Shown here: piece by piece, positions 1-8,295 of the stretch
How positions within the stretch are numbered: the first letter of the stretch is position 1
Layout of the letters: each line of letters starts with the position of its first letter
Source of the DNA: an uncultured Gammaproteobacteria bacterium
GTDB lineage: Bacteria > Pseudomonadota > Gammaproteobacteria > Xanthomonadales > Xanthomonadaceae
Direction of reading: 5' to 3'
DNA length: 43,225 bases
NCBI GenBank assembly: GCA_903942465.1
Contig: CAJAPA010000040.1
Location: 1-43,225, forward strand
Translations under genes and position numbers: made by a program
The notes under the pieces: generated by a model
The model's database searches: none
What the model saw: the letters and a program-made list of their open reading frames with translations, nothing else
Told to the model about the DNA's origin: nothing

Positions 1-1169
1 AGCGTGCCGGCGCTCGAGGCCGCCACGGTGAATTGGTCCGCCGCGACCTGACGCGATGCAACCGACTTGGCCAGCGTGATGCGCGGGCGCAGGGTATTCG
101 TGACGACACAGGCATTGGCATTGTTGGTTTCGTTTAACACAGCTGAAATACTGCGCGCCGCATTATCCACGGTCACTGTCGGGGTGCCGCCGCCAGTTAC
201 GGGGCTACACACGATGCTGGCCGTGCTTTGCCAGTTATTAACCAGCGTCTCGGTGATGGCCAGCGTACGGTTAGCCGTAGCGGGTAACACCGGCATATAA
301 ATCCGCACGCTATTGTTATCGGTCAAATTGACGGTAGCCGTGTTGCTACCCACCGGAGTGATGGTGGTACCGCCATCGGTGCTGGTGAACAGATTGACCC
401 CAGTCGGCGCCACTGCCGAGAAACTAAAGCTCTGGGCACTGCCGTCCGGCAGGGTTTGTTTGGTGAGCTCGATGTAGCCGCTGACCAGAACCGGGTTGAC
501 GCCGACGTTCAGTGTTCCGGTTCCCGCATTGCATTTGGAAGGCGCGCCATTGATGACCGTGCTGGCGCTACAAGACGCATTGTTGGAGGAGTTCTGGTCG
601 TAAGAAACGACATAGGGAATCGCCAGCTGGCCACTGGCATTACCGACGCACTGCACCTTCATGCTGTTCACCGTCCAACTGACATTATTGGCCACCGTCG
701 TAGTTTCGGGCAGGTCGGCGCAGGTGTCACCGTCCTGATTGTTCCAGGGGGGTGATGGCAGTATTGAACTGGGAACCACGGAAGCCGAGCAGATGTTGCC
801 GACAGTAGCTGCGCGCGGATCATTGCCCTGCTGACCGACGAAAAAGCCGATGTCGTAACGGTTGGTGTTGGAGTTGGTCAGGCCGACACTGGCATTAAAG
901 GTCAGGGTCGAGCCGGCCGTACACACCGGTGGGGTACCCGATGTCGACTGGAACGCGATAATCGTCGAAAATTCGCCGGCCGTGCAGGTTAGGTTGCTTG
1001 ATCGGCTACCGACACAGGTGGTGTCCTGCAATGCCGTGGTGATTTGACCGATGGCCTGCCCGGCACACATCGTGAGCGCCAGAGCCAGAAACTTGGTTGC
1101 CCGTGCGGGATTGAAGTGAAGATATGCATTGGAAAATGCGGGCACCAGCGGACGACGGACAGACTTCAT
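1..1169 (-). CDS. Secreted surface protein with prealbumin/DUF11-like repeats (5' part; runs off window)
   Basis: This frame is open from ATG at 1169 to the window edge (389 codons, no stop), so only the N-terminal part is present. GAGGA at 1178-1182 lies 8 nt before the ATG. A long signal-type N-terminus has basic residues, then KFLALALTMCAGQAIG, with likely cleavage near residue 42. The mature part is rich in Ser, Thr, Asn and Gly with spaced cysteines. One unit resembles the prealbumin-like fold of bacterial surface proteins (SFSFSA, ITETLVNNWQSTASIVC, ACVVTNTLRPRITLAKSV, then ADQFTV), which in that family is followed by further DUF11-type domains. It is probably a cell-surface or secreted adhesin-like protein; its function is not known. 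The call rests on family resemblance read by eye. Confidence 0.7.
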   Translation of the reverse strand, partial: MKSVRRPLVPAFSNAYLHFNPARATKFLALALTMCAGQAIGQITTALQDTTCVGSRSSNLTCTAGEFSTIIAFQSTSGTPPVCTAGSTLTFNASVGLTNSNTNRYDIGFFVGQQGNDPRAATVGNICSASVVPSSILPSPPWNNQDGDTCADLPETTTVANNVSWTVNSMKVQCVGNASGQLAIPYVVSYDQNSSNNASCSASTVINGAPSKCNAGTGTLNVGVNPVLVSGYIELTKQTLPDGSAQSFSFSAVAPTGVNLFTSTDGGTTITPVGSNTATVNLTDNNSVRIYMPVLPATANRTLAITETLVNNWQSTASIVCSPVTGGGTPTVTVDNAARSISAVLNETNNANACVVTNTLRPRITLAKSVASRQVAADQFTVAASSAGT

Positions 1170-1234
1170 AAAAAGAATCCTCATGTGCTGCCGTTCCTGA
1201 TCGAGGTACCGCAACGCAATGCTGTATTGAAAAA

Positions 1235-1262
1235 ATGAATTTTGCGTGAATCGAAAGTGAAT
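1235..1262. repeat. Three RTGAAT direct repeats at exact 11-bp period
   Basis: ATGAAT (1235), GTGAAT (1246) and GTGAAT (1257) are separated by 5-nt spacers. On the minus strand, the strand of the gene, they read ATTCAC, ATTCAC, ATTCAT. A 6-N5-6 tandem layout with an 11-bp period places all copies on one helix face and is the usual form of OmpR/PhoB-family response-regulator sites. They sit 66-93 nt before the ATG at 1169. The repeat is directly visible; the regulator is inference. Confidence 0.45.
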
Positions 1263-1365
1263 ACTCTAGTCATCGCAAGGGATGCGGTATATCGGCAAAA
1301 TTCCTACGCGTGCCCACAACTGCAACTCCCCTGCAACATCCCCTGACAAATTATAAAGTGGCTAC

Positions 1366-1381
1366 TGTGCACTACATCACA
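1366..1381. promoter_or_regulatory. CRP/Clp-like site (one mismatch)
   Basis: TGTGC-N6-TCACA reads on the minus strand as TGTGA-N6-GCACA, one base off the CRP-family core TGTGA-N6-TCACA. It lies about 200 nt upstream of the secreted-protein start and just upstream of a minus-strand TATAAT at 1350-1355. The centre would be near -30.5 for that -10 box, which is not a standard activating position, so a repressing role or a different start site is possible. Confidence 0.35.
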
Positions 1382-1434
1382 GATTGTAGACTGCGATTAT
1401 AGACAAAACCGAAGCGCTTTGTAACATTTTTGTG

Positions 1435-1451
1435 AACTTATACAATAAGTT
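1435..1451. promoter_or_regulatory. Perfect 7-3-7 palindrome (AACTTAT/ATAAGTT)
   Basis: AACTTAT-ACA-ATAAGTT is perfectly symmetric. It has the same geometry and the same inner TTAT-N3-ATAA as the palindrome at 1514-1530, 79 bp away centre to centre. It is likely a dimer-binding operator; the regulator is unknown. Confidence 0.35.
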
Positions 1452-1458
1452 ACTAATT

Positions 1459-1475
1459 GCGTCAGAATGTGACGC
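1459..1475. repeat. Inverted repeat GCGTCA-N5-TGACGC
   Basis: A perfect 6-bp inverted repeat with a 5-nt centre lies about 50 nt past the sufT stop, on the downstream side of sufT. It could form a short hairpin in sufT mRNA, but no T-run follows, so it is not a convincing intrinsic terminator. It could equally be an operator half-way between the two AT-rich palindromes. Confidence 0.3.
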
Positions 1476-1513
1476 TGATGGTCAGGAAACAAGACCAAGA
1501 AAGAGGTCTGGAG

Positions 1514-1530
1514 ATGTTATCTTATAACAT
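1514..1530. promoter_or_regulatory. Zur-type palindrome ATGTTAT-N3-ATAACAT
   Basis: ATGTTAT-CTT-ATAACAT is perfectly symmetric and matches the arms of the gammaproteobacterial Zur box (ATGTTAT-ANT-ATAACAT); only the first base of the three-base centre differs. It spans the sufT TAA (1522-1524) and lies 345 nt upstream of the secreted-protein start. The match is visible; control by zinc is inference. Confidence 0.4.
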
Positions 1531-2076
1531 TCCCGTCTCGAGCTGGGCGGCTTCACTCATCATGTGCCGGCCCCAGGGCGGGTCAAAGACCAAATCCACG
1601 TCCGCCTCAATGATGGTCGGAACCCGCTCCACCTTGGTCCGGACATCGTCCACCAGGACATCCCCCATGCCGCAGGCCGGGGCGGTCAGGGTCATTTGGA
1701 TGGCGGCCTTGCGCTGGCCATCCGGGAGGCGTTCGATCTGACAGTCGTAAATCAGCCCCAATTCGACCACATTGATCGGGATTTCCGGGTCAAAGCAGGT
1801 CCGCAACTGCTGCCAGACCAGTTTTTCGACCGCCTCGTCGTCTTCGGTATCCGCCAACTCGAGGGGCTTGGGGGCGGTTTTCCCGATGGCATCGGCGTTC
1901 TCACCCGCGACACGGAACAGATTGCCCTCGACAAACACCGTGAACGAACCGCCCAGGGCCTGAGTGATGTATCCGACCGTGCCAGCCGGCAACGTGACAT
2001 TATCCCCCTGCGGAACCAGCACCACATCGCAATCTCGTTCGAATTTGATGGGCTCGCTGGTGCGGGAGTACGACAC
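1522..2076 (-). CDS. sufT: SufT-type Fe-S assembly protein (DUF59/MIP18 family)
   Basis: SufT-family proteins assist iron-sulfur cluster maturation in the cytoplasm. After an N-terminal SufT-specific region (SYSRTSEPIKFERDCDVVLVPQG, about residues 2-24), the DUF59/MIP18 domain follows with DPEIPINVVELGLIYD, then LTAPACGMGDVLVDDV and the C-terminal FDPPWGRHMMSE; the Cys of APACGMG is the conserved family cysteine. GTG at 2076 is preferred because family members begin close to the RTSEPI segment; it gives 184 aa. A longer start at 2139 would overlap the divergent ORF at 2133. The neighbours are not suf genes, which is common for SufT. Confidence 0.85.
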   Translation of the reverse strand: MSYSRTSEPIKFERDCDVVLVPQGDNVTLPAGTVGYITQALGGSFTVFVEGNLFRVAGENADAIGKTAPKPLELADTEDDEAVEKLVWQQLRTCFDPEIPINVVELGLIYDCQIERLPDGQRKAAIQMTLTAPACGMGDVLVDDVRTKVERVPTIIEADVDLVFDPPWGRHMMSEAAQLETGML

Positions 2077-2132
2077 AATCGCATATCCAAAGGGTAAACT
2101 GGTGCCTAGTTTACTGGAATCCTTCCGATACC

Positions 2133-2544
2133 GTGTCAACAGCGCGACAACCTCTGTTCAAACCACTGATCATCAGCCTTCTGGCCGCACTGGCCATGAT
2201 GGCGGTCTGGTTCACGCTGTCGGCCGGAGCCGATGATGCCCTATGCTGGTTCGCCCTGGTTGCGGCCGCAGACATCGCCTTGCTCGAACGCTGGATGCGG
2301 GCCCGTGACCAGCACAGCCCGGCCTGGATTGCACCGGCGCTGACACTGCTGTGCTGTCTGGCAAGCCTCTGGCTGATTACCGCACTGAACGTCAGCTATG
2401 CGACGGGTTTCGGTCTGCACACAAGCGCAGGCGGCATGGGTTTCGGGCTGTTCAGCAGTCTGCTGGCCATGCGGCTGCAGCCGTTGGATTGGTCGCTACT
2501 GGCGGCATCGCCGGTACTGGCACTGATCCTGTCCAATGCCGGAC

Positions 2545-2570
<26 letters not shown>
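2133..2570 (+). CDS. Small integral membrane protein of unknown function
   Basis: A 145-residue frame starts at GTG 2133. It has about four hydrophobic segments (roughly residues 10-30, 34-52, 66-86 and 118-135), a short basic tail and no motif I recognise. It diverges from sufT over 56 nt and runs convergently into pntB, overlapping its 3' end by 26 nt. No good Shine-Dalgarno sequence precedes the GTG. The hydrophobic segmentation and codon pattern argue for a real gene, but the start and the product are uncertain. Confidence 0.5.
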
Positions 2571-3948
<1,378 letters not shown>

Positions 3949-3950
3949 GA

Positions 3951-4241
3951 TCAACCCTCCTTCGGTCCGGATGGCTTGAACATCTCGAGCATACGCTCGG
4001 TCACCACATAGCCACCGGCGGCATTGCCGGCGCCAAGTACGACGGCGATGAATCCGATGACCTTCTCGAGCGTGCTGTCGGCATGTCCGAGCACGACGAT
4101 GGCGCCGACCAGGACGATGCCATGCACGAAGTTGGAACCGGACATCAGTGGCGTATGCAGGATGACCGGTACCCGGCCGATAATTTCATAGCCGGTGAAT
4201 GCCGCAAGGATGAATACATACAAATACAGAAATCCGTCCAT
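3951..4241 (-). CDS. pntA2: NAD(P) transhydrogenase subunit alpha, membrane part (PntA2)
   Basis: This is a small membrane subunit of 96 aa with about three helices. It corresponds to the C-terminal membrane part of E. coli PntA, encoded separately as in Rhodospirillum-type three-subunit enzymes. The conserved RVPVILHTPLMSGSNFVHGI segment is present. ATG 4241 is chosen because AAGGAG lies 7 nt upstream and family members begin MDGF; ATG 4244 would overlap the pntA1 stop. pntB follows 2 nt after its stop when GTG 3948 is used. Confidence 0.93.
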   Translation of the reverse strand: MDGFLYLYVFILAAFTGYEIIGRVPVILHTPLMSGSNFVHGIVLVGAIVVLGHADSTLEKVIGFIAVVLGAGNAAGGYVVTERMLEMFKPSGPKEG

Positions 4242-4243
4242 CA

Positions 4244-5347
4244 TCAAACTCCTTGAACCGGTTCAGCACCATCATGGGCGATGCAGGTCTTGGCGACCAA
4301 CTCATCATCGAACGGAATACGGATCGTTCCGTCTTCGGCAATCATCAGCGTAAGGAAATTCAGCAGATTGCGGGCATACATCTCGCTGGCATGGACGGCG
4401 CCCATGCTGGCCAGGTTAATTGGCCCGGCTACCAGCACGCCATTGCAGTCCTTCTCCTTGCCCGGCTCGGTCAGGCTGCAGTTGCCGCCGGTCTCCGCAG
4501 CAAGATCGACAATCACGCTGCCGCGCCGCATGCCGGCCACCATGGCTTCGGTGATGATCTTGGGCGCGGGACGACCCGGCACGGCGGCGGTGGTCACGAT
4601 GACATCGACCTGCTTGAGGTGCTCGGCCAATCGCGCTTGCTGCAACGCACGCTCTTCATCGGTGAGCGCGCGGGCATAGCCGCCCTCACCGGCGGCGCTG
4701 ACGCCGAGATCGAGGAATTTGCCGCCGAGCGATTCGATCTGTTCCCGCGTTTCCGGCCGCACATCGAAACCTTCGACCTGCGCGCCGAGGCGGCGGGCCG
4801 TGGCGATGGCCTGCAGACCGGCAACGCCGGCGCCGACGATCAGGACTTTGGAGGGACGGATGGTGCCTGCGGCCGTGGTCAGCATCGGGAAAAAGCGCGG
4901 CGCCAGCTGCGCGGCAATCAATACCGCCTTGTAACCGGCCATGCCGGCCTGCGAGCTGAGGATATCCATGGCCTGCGCACGGGTGGTGCGCGGCAGTTTC
5001 TCGAGCGCGAATGCCGAAATCCTGCGCTGCAGATAAACCGGCAGCGGCGAATCACTACGGTGCGGCGCCAAGGCACCAATGAGGATGGCTCCTGACTTAA
5101 GAGCGCCCAACGCTTGCGCATCCGGTGGCTGGACGCAGAGCAGCACATCGGCTTTTGCCAGCACTACATCACGCCCGGAAACAAGGGCATCGGCATAATC
5201 GGCATCGGCGAAACCGGCGGATAGTCCGGCACCACTTTCAATGGCAATGCCTATGCCTTTGGCGGCCAGCTTGCGTGCAGTCTCCGGGGTCAGCGCGATG
5301 CGGCGCTCACCGGCGGCATGTTCTCGAATGATGGCAACAATGGTCAT
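4244..5347 (-). CDS. pntA1: NAD(P) transhydrogenase subunit alpha, NAD-binding part (PntA1)
   Basis: PntA1 is the soluble domain I, which binds NAD(H) and passes hydride to the NADP site of PntB. The 367 residues show the N-terminal REHAAGERRIALTPETARKL, the RAQAMDILSSQAGMAGYKAV segment and the Rossmann motif VLIVGAGVAGLQAIATARRLGA ending in the GFDVR acidic residue, all typical of the family. GGAGG lies 8 nt before ATG 5347. It heads the three-gene operon; the gap to the DUF1631 stop upstream is only 51 nt, so some read-through is possible. Confidence 0.95.
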   Translation of the reverse strand: MTIVAIIREHAAGERRIALTPETARKLAAKGIGIAIESGAGLSAGFADADYADALVSGRDVVLAKADVLLCVQPPDAQALGALKSGAILIGALAPHRSDSPLPVYLQRRISAFALEKLPRTTRAQAMDILSSQAGMAGYKAVLIAAQLAPRFFPMLTTAAGTIRPSKVLIVGAGVAGLQAIATARRLGAQVEGFDVRPETREQIESLGGKFLDLGVSAAGEGGYARALTDEERALQQARLAEHLKQVDVIVTTAAVPGRPAPKIITEAMVAGMRRGSVIVDLAAETGGNCSLTEPGKEKDCNGVLVAGPINLASMGAVHASEMYARNLLNFLTLMIAEDGTIRIPFDDELVAKTCIAHDGAEPVQGV

Positions 5348-5398
5348 GGCTGCGCCCTCCTCGGCACAGCCCTATCCTACTGGATTGGCCAACGGCCG

Positions 5399-7615
5399 TC
5401 AGCTGAAATCGGCTTTCAGGCGATGCAGGACTCGATCGAGGGTCTGTTCGAAAACATTTTCCTCGGCGTGGATGATCAGTTTGCCCTGCTTCTTCATCTG
5501 GGCAAGCTCTTCGACCGAAACCACCAGCACCCGGACACCACGGCGGTTGACGAACATCAGCCGCGAGGAAATCGGACTGATCCAGGCCAGCTTGATCGGC
5601 GAGAAACTGCCATTGCTGCCCTCAAGCTGCAACCAGCCGCCGATGGGCAGACTGCGGAAGTACTCGACATCGCTTTCATCGAATTCGATGGCGTTCTTGT
5701 CATAGGCCAGATGCAGTCCGAAGGCCGGCTTGGGCGCAGGCATTTCAACAACGACGGTCGATTCCTTGACCGGAATGCCGGCAACGGGCTGGTAGTGGCA
5801 GACCTCATCGGTCATCTTCTGGATGAACGCTGAGGATGTATCGGCCATCACGCCGGAACTGGACAATACCGCCTCGATGGCAGTACGGTGTCTTTGCATC
5901 GGCTCCAGACGCGCCGAGGGCGGCTGGGTGGCAAGCATGGCGAGGATGTCATCGGCCAATTGCAGGGACAAGGCCCAGGACTGGCTTTCCTCGCCTTCGC
6001 GCAGGGCAATCATGGACAGATGATGTGTCCAGTAACGGCTGAAGAACTCGGAAACGCTGGCCGGCAGACCGTTGTTCACTGAACGGTGCTGCAGTTCCCT
6101 TGCGGCCAGCAAACGGGCATTTTCCAGACGTTCCTGACCACGCTGCGCCTCTTTGGCCCGCTTTTCAGCAAGCTCGATGCGGCGGCGGTGCTGCTCGAGA
6201 TACGAGCGCATTTCCACTTCAAGGGTTTCGAAAATGGCGATGTCTTCATTGAACCCGGCGACCAGACGGTCAACGGTGACCTCTGCGCGGTTCAGCAGAT
6301 CACGCTCTTGCGCACCGTCGCCCTGATTGCCCTCAACGGCTTCGGCGAGCGCGTTCAGCAGCTTGCGGGCCGGATGTGCCTTGGTCAGGAACAGGCGGCG
6401 GTCGAGCACGGCCGCCTTGGCATAGGGCACGATCAGGCGCGACATGAGATTTTTGGCTTCGACGTGAAAATCACGCTCGGTCATCAATACATCGAACAGC
6501 ATCCCGACCAGGTCGACGGCATCTTCGTCGTCCTGATTGATCTCGACCACATCCGGTGCCAGACCGATTTTTCGGGTATTGCCGAGCATGGCCGATTTCA
6601 GCATGGCCGACAGCGACAGTTCATTGTTGGTCAATGCCATTGCAACGGCTTCGGGCAGGATCCGTTGCATGGACGACAGCAGGGCGATGGTTTCGTTTTT
6701 CTGCAGTTTGCGGCGCGACGAACCATTGGCGGCGACGCCTGCCATGGCCGGATCCTGGTAATAACCATGCTGCGGACGCCAGCTGTGAAGATGGCTGCAC
6801 AGTTCGCGGAACAGCGCCTGCTCGGTTGCACCTTCACCGATCTGCGGAGCATCGTCGAAATGACGGTAATGCTGGGCGGTGGCGGCGTTCTGGGGCGGAA
6901 CCGATGCACGCTCGCTGTGGACCACGCGCTCGACCGCGGACTCGGACGAACGGGGAGCGCGCAGCGATTGCAGATGCGGCAAAATGCCGTGCTGAACCAT
7001 CGGCTCATTGCTTTCATCGAGAAGTTCGGGCAGGGCCGACAACAGCGCGGATTCGAAATTACGGAACAGCATGAATCGGATTTTGGTCGGCAACTCCACG
7101 CCGGCCAAAGCTGCCTTCAGATATTCCGACAGCTGTTTCTCGGACAGCGGCGCATCTATTTTTTTCGCTGCCGGCATCCCGAACAGCGCGCAAAAGCGCA
7201 GACAGGTGATGGTGATGCCGTCATTCGCGGCACGCACCACCGCCTCGGACACCAGCTCGCTGTTGACCACATCATCGATATCTTCCATATCGACCAGTGC
7301 CAATCCGGCGGCGTGTTCGCTGCCTGATTTGAATTTCCCCTGGAATTTTCCGAACGCGGCATCGACAGCGCGCGAGAACTGGTGCTCGACCGCCTGGCTG
7401 GCGGTGCGGAACAGGCGGAGGTTTTCGATGTTCGGCGACCCGATGGTCGATTGATCCTGCTGACAGACATCGTAGAGGAAGGAATCGGTCGTAGCGACGG
7501 CATTGGCGATGATACGTACCAGCCGGCTTTTTGCGGCAGCGTGAACACGGCCATAAATCATCTCGCCATCAGGCGAGGCGATCGTCGGCATCGAAATTCC
7601 GGACTCATCAATCAC
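5399..7615 (-). CDS. DUF1631 family protein
   Basis: A large soluble protein of 738 residues (730 if ATG 7591 is used), matching the DUF1631 family over its length. That family has no settled function. The N-terminal two-thirds are helical; a charged, coiled-coil-like stretch lies around EMRSYLEQHRRRIELAEKRAKEAQRG. The C-terminus holds the family signature WLQLEGSNG, KLAWISPISSRLMFVNRRG, which resembles a small beta-barrel. No catalytic motif was seen. The GTG at 7615 has GGGGA 7-8 nt upstream. A CRP/Clp-type class II promoter lies directly before it, which suggests control by a cAMP- or cyclic-di-GMP-responsive CRP-family protein. Confidence 0.85.
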   Translation of the reverse strand: MIDESGISMPTIASPDGEMIYGRVHAAAKSRLVRIIANAVATTDSFLYDVCQQDQSTIGSPNIENLRLFRTASQAVEHQFSRAVDAAFGKFQGKFKSGSEHAAGLALVDMEDIDDVVNSELVSEAVVRAANDGITITCLRFCALFGMPAAKKIDAPLSEKQLSEYLKAALAGVELPTKIRFMLFRNFESALLSALPELLDESNEPMVQHGILPHLQSLRAPRSSESAVERVVHSERASVPPQNAATAQHYRHFDDAPQIGEGATEQALFRELCSHLHSWRPQHGYYQDPAMAGVAANGSSRRKLQKNETIALLSSMQRILPEAVAMALTNNELSLSAMLKSAMLGNTRKIGLAPDVVEINQDDEDAVDLVGMLFDVLMTERDFHVEAKNLMSRLIVPYAKAAVLDRRLFLTKAHPARKLLNALAEAVEGNQGDGAQERDLLNRAEVTVDRLVAGFNEDIAIFETLEVEMRSYLEQHRRRIELAEKRAKEAQRGQERLENARLLAARELQHRSVNNGLPASVSEFFSRYWTHHLSMIALREGEESQSWALSLQLADDILAMLATQPPSARLEPMQRHRTAIEAVLSSSGVMADTSSAFIQKMTDEVCHYQPVAGIPVKESTVVVEMPAPKPAFGLHLAYDKNAIEFDESDVEYFRSLPIGGWLQLEGSNGSFSPIKLAWISPISSRLMFVNRRGVRVLVVSVEELAQMKKQGKLIIHAEENVFEQTLDRVLHRLKADFS

Positions 7616-7635
7616 GAATAATTCCCCACGTTAGT

Positions 7636-7685
7636 GATTGAAATCATAGCGGAACCCGTCTGCACGGTCTGTGAACCCGGTCACA
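7636..7685 (-). promoter_or_regulatory. CRP/Clp class II promoter of the DUF1631 gene
   Basis: A perfect TGTGA-N6-TCACA core spans 7670-7685. On the minus strand a TATGAT -10 box lies at 7643-7648 with no recognisable -35, placing +1 near 7636 and the site centre at -41.5, the exact position for class II CRP-type activation. The implied leader is about 21 nt and contains the GGGGA ribosome site. The motif and spacing are read directly; the regulator (CRP or the xanthomonad Clp) is inferred. Confidence 0.5.
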
Positions 7686-7725
7686 CTCGGACAAACAATA
7701 TAAGGACACTGGTGATAAACTGGTC

Positions 7726-8295
7726 ATGATGACTTCCACATTACCCTTAATTTCAAGAATTTCAACCCCCTGCAAGCATCTTGGCGCCCCCGGGCCCGAC
7801 CGGCAGGGCTTGTTGTCGCTGTTGGCCGAAGCCGTCCATGTCCCCGATCACGGACGTCTGCGGCCCTGGCGATTCATCCTGATTGAGGGCGATGCACGGG
7901 CACGGATCGGCGAAATCCTGTTCCGGCGGGTTCAAGAGGCCGTTCCGGAGGCTTCTGCCACCCGACTGGAAAAAGAGCGGACCCGGTTTTCCTTCGCGCC
8001 CTGCATCGTGGCGGTAGTGCTGAATCCGGTCAAAGGCCATAAAGTCCCCGAAATCGAACAGGTGCTTTCCGCCGGCGCGGTCTGCATGAATCTGCTGCAC
8101 GCCGCGCATCAGGCCGGCTTCGGCGCCCAATGGCTGACCGGATTTGCCGCCTATGACCGCGATGTGCTGGCTGCCGTCGGCCTCAGCGCCGATGAAAGCC
8201 TGATTGGCTACATCCACATCGGCGCCCGGACTGAAGCGCCGTGCGAACGCGAACGTCCGGACCCGACCGCGCTGCTGACCGTGGCGCCGCCATGA
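7726..8295 (+). CDS. Nitroreductase family protein (YdjA-like)
   Basis: This is a small FMN-dependent oxidoreductase of the nitroreductase superfamily, 189 aa. It is close in layout to E. coli YdjA: VPDHGRLRPWRFILIEG (flavin-binding loop), a middle helix region, KVPEIEQVLSAGAVCMNLLHAAHQAGFGAQWLTG and the C-terminal GYIHIGA. The N-terminal motif that is usually RRS reads SRIS here, so one of the arginines normally contacting the FMN phosphate is replaced. The physiological substrate is unknown. There is no Shine-Dalgarno sequence before ATG 7726/7729, and an extended -10 (TGATAAACT) ends 4 nt before it. It overlaps the next gene by ATGA. Confidence 0.85.
   Translation: MMTSTLPLISRISTPCKHLGAPGPDRQGLLSLLAEAVHVPDHGRLRPWRFILIEGDARARIGEILFRRVQEAVPEASATRLEKERTRFSFAPCIVAVVLNPVKGHKVPEIEQVLSAGAVCMNLLHAAHQAGFGAQWLTGFAAYDRDVLAAVGLSADESLIGYIHIGARTEAPCERERPDPTALLTVAPP

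Larger units (their letters stand above)
1170..1521. promoter_or_regulatory. 352-nt non-coding control region upstream of the secreted-protein gene
   Basis: This is the only stretch above 300 nt without a gene. It lies between the sufT stop and the start of the leftward secreted-protein gene and is clearly more AT-rich than its surroundings. It contains a triple 11-bp-phased direct repeat, a CRP/Clp-like site, two 7-3-7 palindromes and one 6-5-6 inverted repeat, each listed separately. A perfect TATAAT lies on the minus strand at 1350-1355, but I see no good -35 for it. No credible coding frame or tRNA was seen here. Confidence 0.6.

Noticed and set aside
5387-5397. GGCC-AAC-GGCC hairpin just past the DUF1631 stop as a terminator
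   Set aside because: The stem is only 4 bp and no T-run follows; read-through towards pntA1 is as likely.
5399-5700. PilZ domain at the C-terminus of the DUF1631 protein
   Set aside because: The beta-rich segment looks similar, but the RxxxR and D/NxSxxG cyclic-di-GMP motifs are absent.
6086-7327. 413-codon plus-strand frame opposite the DUF1631 gene
   Set aside because: Antisense shadow of a real gene; no ribosome site and a biased His/Gln/Arg composition.
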